From positions 62,001-126,000 of the forward strand of contig NZ_AUIM01000011.1 in assembly GCF_000423705.1 (NCBI RefSeq): a stretch of DNA of 64,000 nt, read 5' to 3'. The first letter of the stretch is position 1; the number at the start of each line of letters is the position of its first letter. The position numbers and the translations under genes were made by a program. The DNA is from Stappia stellulata DSM 5886. Its GTDB lineage: Bacteria; Pseudomonadota; Alphaproteobacteria; Rhizobiales; Stappiaceae. Positions 43,965 to 51,697 of this stretch are shown piece after piece. The notes under the pieces were generated by a model. It was given only the letters and a program-made list of their open reading frames with translations, ran no database searches and was not told the DNA's origin.

Positions 43965-45263
43965 TCACTCGGAGCCGGCCGCCAGAACGTCGTCGAGCGT
44001 GCGAAGGCCCGTCGTCGGCGCACTCACCAGCACCGCCATGTTGCCGGGCGCATGCTGGTTCTTCCACATCTTGGTATGGGCGCTGGGGATCTCCTCCCAG
44101 GGGAAGACCTCGCTCATACAGGGATCGATGCGGCGATCCATCACCGCCTTGTTGGCTTCCGACGCCTGCTTGAGGTGGGCGAAATGCGACCCCTGCACGC
44201 GCTTTTGCCGCATCCAGACATAGCGTGCGTCGAACGTCAGGTTGAAGCCGGTCGTGCCGGCACAGAACACCACCATGCCGCCGCGCTTGACCACCAGGCA
44301 GGAGACCGGAAACGTCGATTCGCCCGGATGCTCGAACACCATGTCGACGTCGTTGCCCTTGCCGGTGATCTCCCAGATCGCCTTTCCGAAACGCCGCGCT
44401 TCCTTGAGCCAGGTGTTGTACTCGGGCGAATTGACGGTGGGCATTTGCCCCCAGCAATCGAAATCCTTGCGGTTGATCACGCCCTTGGCGCCGAGCGACA
44501 GCACGTAGTCGCGCTTGTCCTCATCCGAGATGATGCCGATCGCATTGGCGCCGGCAGCGGCCGCGAGCTGGATGCCGAAAACGCCGAGCCCGCCCGACGC
44601 GCCCCAAACCAGAACGTTCTGGCCCGGACGCAGCTGATGCGGCGCATGACCGAACAGCATGCGATAGGCGGTGGCGAGCGTCAGCGTGTAGCAGGCGCTT
44701 TCCTCCCAGGTCAGATGCCTGGGGCGCGGCATAAGCTGCTGCGACTGCACCCGGCAAAACTGCGAGAACGACCCGTCCGGGGTCTCATAGCCCCAGATGC
44801 GCTGCGTCGGCGAGAACATCGGATCGCCGCCATTGCACTCCTCGTCGTCGCCGTCGTCCTGATTGCAATGCACGACGACTTCGTCGCCGACCTTCCAGCG
44901 CTTCACCTTGGAGCCCACCGCCCAGACAATGCCGGACGCATCGGAGCCTGCGATGTGAAAGGCCTCGTCATGGACCTTGAACACCGAGATCGGTTCGCCG
45001 AGGGCGGCCCAGATTCCATTGTAATTGACGCCGGCCGCCATCACGAGCACCAGCACCTCGTTGCTGTCCAGCTGCCAGGTCGGCACGACCTCCAGCTTCA
45101 TGGCCTCTTCGGGGGGACCGTGCCGTTCGGCCCGGATCGTCCAGGCGTACATGTTCTTGGGAACATGTCCGAGCGGCGGGATCTCGCCAATCTCGTAAAG
45201 GTCCTTCACCGGCCGGCTCTCCTCCGCCTCGAGATTGTCGTTTGCTTGGGCAACGGTGCTCAT
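43965..45263 (-). CDS. ccr: Crotonyl-CoA carboxylase/reductase
   Basis: The 432-residue product catalyses NADPH-dependent reductive carboxylation of crotonyl-CoA to (2S)-ethylmalonyl-CoA, the committed step of the ethylmalonyl-CoA pathway. It is a medium-chain dehydrogenase: VWGASGGLGVFGIQLAAAAG binds NADPH, MAAGVNYNGIWAALGEP and DPMFSPTQRIWGYETPDGSF are typical of Ccr, and GSHFAHLKQ carries the active-site histidine expected near the CO2 pocket. ATG 45263 gives the expected start. The gene is divergent from ecm across 386 bases. Confidence 0.96.
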   Translation of the reverse strand: MSTVAQANDNLEAEESRPVKDLYEIGEIPPLGHVPKNMYAWTIRAERHGPPEEAMKLEVVPTWQLDSNEVLVLVMAAGVNYNGIWAALGEPISVFKVHDEAFHIAGSDASGIVWAVGSKVKRWKVGDEVVVHCNQDDGDDEECNGGDPMFSPTQRIWGYETPDGSFSQFCRVQSQQLMPRPRHLTWEESACYTLTLATAYRMLFGHAPHQLRPGQNVLVWGASGGLGVFGIQLAAAAGANAIGIISDEDKRDYVLSLGAKGVINRKDFDCWGQMPTVNSPEYNTWLKEARRFGKAIWEITGKGNDVDMVFEHPGESTFPVSCLVVKRGGMVVFCAGTTGFNLTFDARYVWMRQKRVQGSHFAHLKQASEANKAVMDRRIDPCMSEVFPWEEIPSAHTKMWKNQHAPGNMAVLVSAPTTGLRTLDDVLAAGSE

Positions 45264-45649
45264 CGTCTGTGTGTCCTCCCGTATTATGCATTTTCGCCGG
45301 CGCACGGCCACCGCCACGCCACTGCGTGTCCCGAAGCCCTTCCGCCGCCCCGGAGAGCTTCCGCGAAACGGCGACGTTTGCTGCGGCGCGTCATTCAAAT
45401 CCCGTCCCGCGCGCCCCTTCACGAAACTATCGTGCGAAAAAGAGGCGTCACGCTATTGGACTATTGCTTAATTTACCCGTTTGCCCAAGACTGTTTTTGC
45501 ATTGCACATAGAAATTCTGCGTGCGTGAGCGCTTTCACGCGCGCTCGGGGGAGGCCATACGGATCCGCGACAACGGACGTATCGGAGAAAAAACAGGAAG
45601 ATGCCGGGCCGAGGCAAGCGGCCACCGGCGCGATTGCGAGGAGGTTTCC
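45264..45649. other. 386-base divergent regulatory region between ccr and ecm
   Basis: No gene was seen in either direction. The region rises in A/T content at about 45450-45520, where promoters are likely. A perfect dyad GCGTGA-N6-TCACGC lies at 45523-45540. The ecm ribosome site GAGGAGG ends seven bases before its ATG. Shared regulation of two pathway genes would fit the layout. Confidence 0.6.
45523..45540. promoter_or_regulatory. Inverted repeat GCGTGA-N6-TCACGC in the ccr/ecm divergon
   Basis: A perfect six-base dyad with spacer GCGCTT is placed about 110 bases before ecm and 260 before ccr. The symmetry fits a dimeric regulator such as a TetR, GntR or MarR-type protein. It could also form a hairpin in the ecm leader. 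No regulator gene lies next to it. Confidence 0.45.
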
Positions 45650-47677
45650 ATGAGCGACCCGACGAAGAGCCAGCCAACGAAGACCAGCGCGGATCGCCAG
45701 CCCCCGGCACGCGACCGGCCGTGGATCTTTCGCACCTACGCCGGGCATTCCACGGCGCGCGAATCCAACAAGCTTTACCGCAGCAATCTCGCCAAGGGGC
45801 AGACCGGCCTGTCGGTGGCCTTCGATCTCCCGACACAGACGGGCTACGACCCCGACCATGCGCTGTCGCGCGGCGAGGTCGGCAAGGTCGGGGTGCCGGT
45901 GGCGCATCTCGGCGACATGCAGGCGCTCTTCAACGAGATCCCGCTGGAGAAGATGAACACCTCCATGACGATCAACGCGACGGCGCCCTGGCTGCTGGCG
46001 CTCTATGCCGCCGCCGCCGACGAACAGGGCGCCGACCGGGCGCTTCTGACCGGCACGACGCAGAACGACATCGTCAAGGAATACCTGTCGCGCGGCACCT
46101 ATGTGTTTCCGCCCGCGCCCTCGTTGCGCCTGACCCGCGACGTCATCGCCTGGACCTACCAGGCGATGCCGAAGTGGAACCCGATGAACGTGTGCTCCTA
46201 CCACCTGCAAGAGGCCGGCGCGACGCCCGTACAGGAGCTGTCCTTCGCGCTCGCGACCGCCGTCGCCATCCTCGACGAGGTCAGGGACAGCGGCGCGATC
46301 CCGCAGGCGGACTTCCCCAAGGCGGTCGGGCGAATTTCCTTCTTCGTCAACGCCGGCATGCGCTTCATCACCGAGATCTGCAAGATGCGCGCCTTCGCCG
46401 AACTTTGGGACGAGATCTGCCGGACCCGCTACGGCGTGGAGGACGAGCGCTACCGCCGCTTCCGCTACGGCGTGCAGGTCAACTCGCTGGGGCTTACCGA
46501 GCAGCAGCCGGAAAACAACGTCTACCGCATCCTGATCGAGGCACTGGCCGTCGTTCTGTCCAAGAACGCCCGCGCCCGCGCCGTGCAACTGCCCGCCTGG
46601 AACGAGGCGCTTGGTCTGCCGCGCCCCTTCGACCAGCAGTGGTCGCTCAGGATCCAGCAGATCCTCGCCTATGAGACCGATCTTCTGGAACATGCCGACA
46701 TTTTCGACGGCTCCGAGGTGATCACCGAAAAGGTCGAGGCTCTTAAAGAGGAGGCCCGCGCGGAGCTCGCCCGGATCGACGACATGGGCGGCGCCATCGC
46801 GGCCGTTGAATCGAGCTACATGAAACAGGCGCTCGTCGCCTCCAACGCCGAGCGCCTTGCCGGGATTGAATCCGGCGAACAGGTCGTCGTCGGCGTCAAC
46901 CGCTTCACCGAAAGCGAACCCTCGCCGCTTGCGACCGGCGAGGACGGCGGCATTCTCACCGTCCCGGAACATGTCGAGGCGCAGGCCATCGACGCCCTCA
47001 AGGCCTGGCGCGAGGCCCGAGACGATGGCGCGGTCGAAAAGGCCATCGCCGATCTCAAGCAGGCCGCGGGCGAGGGCGCCAACATCATGGAGCCCTCGAT
47101 TGCCGCGGCCAAGGCCGGCGTGACGACAGGCGAATGGGGGGCGGCGCTGCGCGAGGTCTTCGGCGAATACCGCGCGCCGACCGGCGTCGGCAAGGCCGCA
47201 CGCGCCGACGCCGACGATCTGGCGGATGTGCGCGCATCCGTCGACGCGGTGTCCGCAAAGCTTGGGCGCCGGCTGAAATTCCTGGTCGGCAAACCCGGCC
47301 TCGACGGCCATTCCAACGGCGCGGAGCAGATCGCCGTGCGCGCCCGCGATTGCGGCATGGAAGTCGTCTACGAGGGCATTCGCCTTACACCGGCCCAGAT
47401 CGTCAATGCCGCTCTGGAAGAAGACGTCCACGTCATCGGCCTGTCGATCCTGTCGGGCTCGCATCTGGCGCTGGTCCGCGACGTGATGGAGCGGTTGCGC
47501 AGCGAGGGGATCGACGACATTCCGCTGATCGTCGGCGGCATCATTCCGGAGGAAGACGCCGCCCAGCTCCGCGCCATGGGTGTCGCGGCCGTCTATACGC
47601 CGAAAAACTTCCAGCTCACCGACATCATGCGCGAGGTCGTGCAGATCGTCGGCACCCGCGCCGAGGCCGCCGCGTAA
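45650..47677 (+). CDS. ecm: Ethylmalonyl-CoA mutase
   Basis: The 675-residue product rearranges (2R)-ethylmalonyl-CoA to methylsuccinyl-CoA using adenosylcobalamin. The N-terminal barrel has FDLPTQTGYDPDHALSRGEVG and TINATAPWLLALY, and NVCSYHLQEAGATPVQEL is typical of Ecm rather than methylmalonyl-CoA mutase. The C-terminal B12 domain has KPGLDGHSNGAEQ (the DxHxxG lower-ligand motif), LSILSGSH and GGIIPEED. ATG 45650 has GAGGAGG before it. It forms a divergent pair with ccr. Its single-chain form matches known Ecm/MeaA. Confidence 0.95.
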   Translation: MSDPTKSQPTKTSADRQPPARDRPWIFRTYAGHSTARESNKLYRSNLAKGQTGLSVAFDLPTQTGYDPDHALSRGEVGKVGVPVAHLGDMQALFNEIPLEKMNTSMTINATAPWLLALYAAAADEQGADRALLTGTTQNDIVKEYLSRGTYVFPPAPSLRLTRDVIAWTYQAMPKWNPMNVCSYHLQEAGATPVQELSFALATAVAILDEVRDSGAIPQADFPKAVGRISFFVNAGMRFITEICKMRAFAELWDEICRTRYGVEDERYRRFRYGVQVNSLGLTEQQPENNVYRILIEALAVVLSKNARARAVQLPAWNEALGLPRPFDQQWSLRIQQILAYETDLLEHADIFDGSEVITEKVEALKEEARAELARIDDMGGAIAAVESSYMKQALVASNAERLAGIESGEQVVVGVNRFTESEPSPLATGEDGGILTVPEHVEAQAIDALKAWREARDDGAVEKAIADLKQAAGEGANIMEPSIAAAKAGVTTGEWGAALREVFGEYRAPTGVGKAARADADDLADVRASVDAVSAKLGRRLKFLVGKPGLDGHSNGAEQIAVRARDCGMEVVYEGIRLTPAQIVNAALEEDVHVIGLSILSGSHLALVRDVMERLRSEGIDDIPLIVGGIIPEEDAAQLRAMGVAAVYTPKNFQLTDIMREVVQIVGTRAEAAA

Positions 47678-47686
47678 CGAAACCGG

Positions 47687-48388
47687 TCAGTCGGTGGCGC
47701 CGAAAAGGCGCGCCGACGTGTCCTCGTGCAACGTATTCGCGGAAATCTTCGCGAATGCCTGGCGCCAGCCGTCCGCAAGCTCCGGCAGGGCAGACAGTTG
47801 CGCGGCCCGCGCCGGATCGATCCGCTTGGTGAGCCGCGCGCGCGTGACCTCAAGCACCGTCCATTGCGGACAGGGGCGCTCGACGAGGTCCATCGCGTCA
47901 CCGGCGGCGACGCGACCCGTTTCAAGCACGCGATAGTACCAGCCGGTGCGCCCCGTCTTCTGGAACGCCGCCGCCATGTCGTCGCGACCGCGATGGGCGT
48001 TCAGCTTCCAGCAGGGCTGGCGGCCCTGACAGATCTGCACGCGCGCCGTGCCGAACCGGAAAACATCCCCGATGCAAACCGCGTCTTCGGTCAGGCCGAA
48101 GGTCGACAGGTTCTCGCCGAAAGCGGCCGGCCTGGTGCCCGCCGGCAGATACCCTTCCGCAATCCAGGCCGCATAGTGATCGCCCGGATAATGATGCAGC
48201 GCCTTGTCCGCCCCGCCATGCACCGCGCGGTCGGCCTGCGCGTCCACCAAAAGCCCTTCGAAACCGACCTCGGCCGGCCCGATGACCGGCGTTTTCGCGA
48301 TGGCGGACGGCGGACGGCCCTCCCAACGCTCGGAGACCGCGCCTGCGAACAGGCCCTCGAGGCATGTCTTCGATCGATCCTGGCTCAT
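47687..48388 (-). CDS. MOSC-domain (YiiM-like) protein
   Basis: The 233-residue product has a MOSC domain followed by a C-terminal three-helix part, as in YiiM. DRAVHGGADKALHHYPGDHY is the MOSC start, FGENLSTFGLTEDAVCIGD follows, and GRQPCWKLN holds the conserved active-site cysteine near residue 123. Such proteins are linked to molybdenum-cofactor dependent reduction of N-hydroxylated compounds. Its start overlaps the stop of the MarR gene by four bases, so the regulator and the enzyme are one operon. Confidence 0.9.
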   Translation of the reverse strand: MSQDRSKTCLEGLFAGAVSERWEGRPPSAIAKTPVIGPAEVGFEGLLVDAQADRAVHGGADKALHHYPGDHYAAWIAEGYLPAGTRPAAFGENLSTFGLTEDAVCIGDVFRFGTARVQICQGRQPCWKLNAHRGRDDMAAAFQKTGRTGWYYRVLETGRVAAGDAMDLVERPCPQWTVLEVTRARLTKRIDPARAAQLSALPELADGWRQAFAKISANTLHEDTSARLFGATD

Positions 48389-48927
48389 GCGGGTTCCTGT
48401 TCGTGGCAGATTTTCAGGGTTTCTTCGGCCTCCAGCGGCAGGGACAGGAGCGAACAGAACCCGCCCTTGTCCCCCGGCCGGAAGTGCAGACAGTTGCGGC
48501 AGATACCGAAAGGCTTGTTGCCGCCGGACCGCACGGCGCGTCGAAGCAGGCCTTCCAGATCATTGGCAAGCGCAAGCCGGTCGGGTTCACGGATCTCCGC
48601 CAGCGCATCGACAAGCGGCCCCGGGCGTGACGCCTCATGCAGGCCTGCAGCGGTGACGCGATAGGAAATCGACCGCCTGTCCCCCGTCGACCGTTCTTCG
48701 GCAACGAGACCTTTGCGTGCCAGGCTTTTCAGCGTCTGGGAGACGGTGCCGCGCGTGCTGCCGAGATAATCGGCAACGACCGAAGGACTCCGCGAGAACC
48801 GGTTGGCGCGCGCAAGATAGTCTAGGGCCGCGCGCTGCGCGGGATTGATGTCGCCCTCCCACCCGGCGCCGGCGTCGAGCCGGGCCAGCCGGTTTACAAG
48901 GCTGCGGATCCGGTCAATGTCTATCAT
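48385..48927 (-). CDS. MarR-family regulator with a C-terminal four-cysteine cluster
   Basis: The 180-residue product has a winged helix at about residues 30-95 (SPSVVADYLGSTRGTVSQTLKSLARKGLV with the DRRS wing) of the MarR type. Beyond it, residues 143-174 carry C143, C146, C158 and C174, spaced C-x2-C-x11-C-x15-C, a pattern able to bind zinc or an iron-sulfur cluster. It precedes the MOSC gene with a four-base overlap. A perfect nine-base palindrome stands 14 bases upstream, overlapping its promoter, which suggests self-control. The signal could be redox, metal or an electrophile; none is shown. Confidence 0.88.
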   Translation of the reverse strand: MIDIDRIRSLVNRLARLDAGAGWEGDINPAQRAALDYLARANRFSRSPSVVADYLGSTRGTVSQTLKSLARKGLVAEERSTGDRRSISYRVTAAGLHEASRPGPLVDALAEIREPDRLALANDLEGLLRRAVRSGGNKPFGICRNCLHFRPGDKGGFCSLLSLPLEAEETLKICHEQEPA

Positions 48928-48932
48928 GCCTT

Positions 48933-48961
48933 TTTATAGCGAGTCGAAATCAACATAGCAA
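48933..48961 (-). promoter_or_regulatory. Candidate promoter of the MarR-MOSC operon
   Basis: On the minus strand a TTGCTA hexamer and a TATAAA hexamer are 17 bases apart. TATAAA ends only five bases before the ATG, so a transcript from it would be nearly or fully leaderless. The operator palindrome overlaps this promoter. Confidence 0.5.
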
Positions 48962-48973
48962 TAGTTTCGACTC
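48941..48973. promoter_or_regulatory. Palindromic operator GAGTCGAAA-N15-TTTCGACTC
   Basis: A perfect nine-base inverted repeat with a 15-base spacer lies 14 bases upstream of the MarR start codon and covers the candidate promoter. The half-site size and spacing fit one or two dimers of a MarR-type repressor. Autoregulation is the natural reading. Confidence 0.75.
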
Positions 48974-49359
48974 AACACTATCAAGGATGCATTCGATACA
49001 GCCCTTGAAATTCCCCAATGATGTAATTCGCCGTCATCCCCGCGCTCTCGGTCCTCATCCCGGCCACCGCCTATGACGGCGGGCGTCGCGGCAGCGCTTC
49101 GCATCCATGCCAGCGCGCACACCCCGCTTCTGTGCGTGGAAGACGTCTTCGACGCTGCCTCGGGCGAGCCGAGCCTCCCCGGCCGTCTGCGATAGACCTG
49201 AAAGACGTGGGCGGTGAACCGGCCCCTCACCTGTACATCGAAGGCTGCCCCAGCGCCTCGGGCGAACGGAAGAGATCGTCGAAACCAGATGCAAAACGGC
49301 AAGCCCCAAAAGCGGCCCGCTCCCGGGTTCAAGCGCATGTGACGACTGTCTGGCTCCCC

Positions 49360-50265
49360 TCACAACACCGCATTGCGGAAGCGCTCCACGAAGAAATCGG
49401 TCAGCGCACGGATGCGCGCGGAAACGATCTCGCTGGCCGGACGCACGATGGAGACCGCGCTGTCGCTCGCCGGATCGCGGTACGCATCGAGCAGCGGCGT
49501 CAGACGTCCCGCCTCCAGGTCCGGCCCGACGAGAAACATCGGCAACCAGGCGATGCCGAGCCCCGAGAGGCACGCCGAATGGATCGCTTCCAGTGAATTG
49601 CAGGACATTCCCTTCCCGAGCCGAAAGCGCTGTTCGGCGCGCCCGCAAAGTCCCCATTCGTTGAACGCGCTGGACAGGCTGAGCCGCAGGCAGGCATGCC
49701 GGGCCAGGTCGTCGGGCGCTTCCGGCGTTCCCATGCGCGCCAGATAGTCCGGCGCCGCGCAGACCACCCGCCGGTTTGTCATCAGCTTGTTGGCAACAAG
49801 GCTTGAATCCGGGAGCACAGCACTGCGCACCGCCATGTCGAAGCCGTCGCGCACGAGATCGACGACCGCATCGCTCAGGGTCAGGTCGATCTCGACCTCG
49901 GGGTTCTGCTTCATGAAATCGACCACTGCCGGCACGATGTGCTTCTGACCGAAGGCATTGGAGGCGGTGAGCCGGATCCGGCCGCGCAACCGTCCCGACC
50001 TGTCGGAAATCTCGCTTTCCAGCGCCGCGATCCGGGCAAGGATCTCGCGCGCCTCGATGACGTAGCGCTCCCCCGCCTCGGTCAGCCGCATGCGCCGCGT
50101 CGTACGGACGAGAAGCTGCACGCCGAGCCGGTCTTCCAGATACCGTATCCGTTTGCTGATCGCCGAATGCGTCTGCCCGATGGCGCGGGCGGCGGCTGAA
50201 AACCCGCCTTCGTCGACGACTGTCAGCAAGACCGCCATGTCGAGATCGTGTTTCATCTGTTCCAT
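49360..50265 (-). CDS. LysR-family transcriptional regulator
   Basis: The 301-residue product is a LysR-type regulator. The N-terminal winged helix covers residues 5-62 (VVDEGGFSAAARAIGQTHSAISKRIRYLEDRLGV), followed by the linker helix and a two-lobe effector domain. It is divergent from the dioxygenase gene with a 94-base gap containing an imperfect dyad, the classical arrangement for a LysR activator of its neighbour. ATG 50265 is preferred to an in-frame TTG at 50292. The inducer is unknown. Confidence 0.92.
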   Translation of the reverse strand: MEQMKHDLDMAVLLTVVDEGGFSAAARAIGQTHSAISKRIRYLEDRLGVQLLVRTTRRMRLTEAGERYVIEAREILARIAALESEISDRSGRLRGRIRLTASNAFGQKHIVPAVVDFMKQNPEVEIDLTLSDAVVDLVRDGFDMAVRSAVLPDSSLVANKLMTNRRVVCAAPDYLARMGTPEAPDDLARHACLRLSLSSAFNEWGLCGRAEQRFRLGKGMSCNSLEAIHSACLSGLGIAWLPMFLVGPDLEAGRLTPLLDAYRDPASDSAVSIVRPASEIVSARIRALTDFFVERFRNAVL

Positions 50266-50296
50266 GCGGTCACAGGCTCTGGTCCAAGTCAAGGAA

Positions 50297-50322
50297 TTCT
50301 CGGATGGCGTGCAATCCGGGAA
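50297..50322. promoter_or_regulatory. Candidate LysR operator TTCTCGGAT-N8-ATCCGGGAA
   Basis: A dyad with eight of nine bases symmetrical lies in the 94-base gap between LysR and the dioxygenase gene. Its place, 32 bases before one start and 38 before the other, suits dual control by the LysR protein. Confidence 0.55.
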
Positions 50323-50359
50323 GATACACCCGTTCCATCAAGACGAACGGAGACGGACC

Positions 50360-51637
50360 ATGAACATTGCAGTCCATACCCAATTCGAAACCCCTTGCCC
50401 GAAAGCCCGGAAGACGGACTGCCAGTGCGGCGGCACCTGCCGCTGCGGCCAGTCCACATTCGGATCCGCCGACATGTCCGATCTGCGGCGCTACACCCAG
50501 CCCGCACAGATCGTCGCCGCCAGCGCAGACGAAAGCCTCGTTGCCATCGCCTGGAGCGACGGCACCACCGACCGGTTCCACCACGGCTGGCTGCGCGAAA
50601 ACGACCCCGGCCCGACCTCCCGCCATCCGCATTCCCGGGAACGGATCGTGCCGCCGCTCTCCATTCGCGACGATGTCCGCCCGGTCGCGGTCGGCATCGC
50701 TGCAACCGGTGCGCTTTCGGTCACCTGGGCCGAGCGGGACGGCGGACAGACGAGCCTCTATGACGCCGGTTGGCTGCATGCGCACAGCTACAGTTCCCGC
50801 CGGCAGGCCCCGGCCCGGCCGGTGCAGAAGGCCGACCGCCCGGCGCCTGCCACCGCAAGGTGGGACTCTTTGGTGCGCTCGCAAAAGTCCCAGCGGCTCT
50901 GGCTTGACGCCTATCTCGCCAAGGGCTGGTCGATCGTCTCCGGCATGCCGGACGAGGAAGGATCCGCCGTGGCGCTGGGCGAGCTTATCGGCACCATCCG
51001 CTCGAGCAACTTCGGCTTCAGTTTCGATGTGAAATCAAAGGCCGAACCCATCTCGAACGCCTATACGGCCGGCTTTCTTCCGCTTCACACCGATCTGCCG
51101 CACTACGAGATGCCGCCGGGTCTGCAGATCCTGCATTGCCTGCGCAACGAGGCGGAAGGCGGTGAATCGCTTCTTTCTGACGGCATCGCGGTCGCGGAGC
51201 TTCTGCGCCGCGAGGAGCGGGAGGTCTTCGACATCCTGACGACCGTCACGGTTCCCTATCGCTTCCAGGATGCCGAAAGCGAGTATCTGGCCCGCCACAC
51301 GATCATTGAATGCGACGGAAACGGCGACCCCGTCTACATCAACTGGTCGAACAGCACCATGGCACCGCTCGATGCGCACTTCGACACGATGCCCGCCCTC
51401 CGTGCCGCGATCCGCCGCTTTGTCAGCCTGATCGATTCGCCCCGGTTCCTGATCGAACGAAAGCTGACAGCGGGCGAGGCCCTCGTCTTCGACAACCGCC
51501 GGATGCTGCACGGACGTGCCGCGTTCCGTCCGGAGACGGGCGTCCGGCACCTGCAGGGCTGCTACCTCGACACCTCGGACGTTCTCAGCCGCTACGAAGT
51601 GCTGAAGCGCCGCAGCGAAGCCGCCCATTCCTCATGA
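50360..51637 (+). CDS. Gamma-butyrobetaine hydroxylase-like (TauD/TfdA) dioxygenase
   Basis: The 425-residue product is an Fe(II)/2-oxoglutarate oxygenase. H243 and D245 (HTDLPHYEMPPG) and H384 (NRRMLHGRAAF) form the iron triad. A DUF971-like N-terminal domain at about 50-140 (WSDGTTDRFHHGWLRE) marks the gamma-butyrobetaine hydroxylase/carnitine group. The usual cysteines after WLR are replaced (NDPGPTSRHPHS), while residues 13-29 hold five Cys (CQCGGTCRCG). ATG 50360 has GGAG before it. It is divergent from LysR and followed by an MFS gene. Carnitine-type substrate is inferred. Confidence 0.82.
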   Translation: MNIAVHTQFETPCPKARKTDCQCGGTCRCGQSTFGSADMSDLRRYTQPAQIVAASADESLVAIAWSDGTTDRFHHGWLRENDPGPTSRHPHSRERIVPPLSIRDDVRPVAVGIAATGALSVTWAERDGGQTSLYDAGWLHAHSYSSRRQAPARPVQKADRPAPATARWDSLVRSQKSQRLWLDAYLAKGWSIVSGMPDEEGSAVALGELIGTIRSSNFGFSFDVKSKAEPISNAYTAGFLPLHTDLPHYEMPPGLQILHCLRNEAEGGESLLSDGIAVAELLRREEREVFDILTTVTVPYRFQDAESEYLARHTIIECDGNGDPVYINWSNSTMAPLDAHFDTMPALRAAIRRFVSLIDSPRFLIERKLTAGEALVFDNRRMLHGRAAFRPETGVRHLQGCYLDTSDVLSRYEVLKRRSEAAHSS

Positions 51638-51697
51638 AGCCAACGGACGGCATCTTGCATGCGCAAGGTGCCGTCACCGCCCCTGGAGGCATCCGAA

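Larger units (their letters stand above)
48928..49359. other. 432-base intergenic region between the MarR and LysR genes
   Basis: The left edge holds the MarR promoter and its palindromic operator. From about 49020 to 49230 the sequence has a GC-rich stretch with a dyad GCCGTCAT / ATGACGGC at 49030-49037 and 49073-49080. It looks like an intergenic repeat or a worn remnant rather than a gene; translations are not convincing. Confidence 0.5.

Noticed and set aside
45388-45406. A TTCAAATCCC stretch resembling a tRNA T-loop
   Set aside because: No pairing T-stem, anticodon arm or acceptor stem could be built around it.
48934-49338. A 134-codon minus-strand frame before the MarR gene
   Set aside because: It runs through the operator and promoter, has no ribosome site and no recognisable domain.
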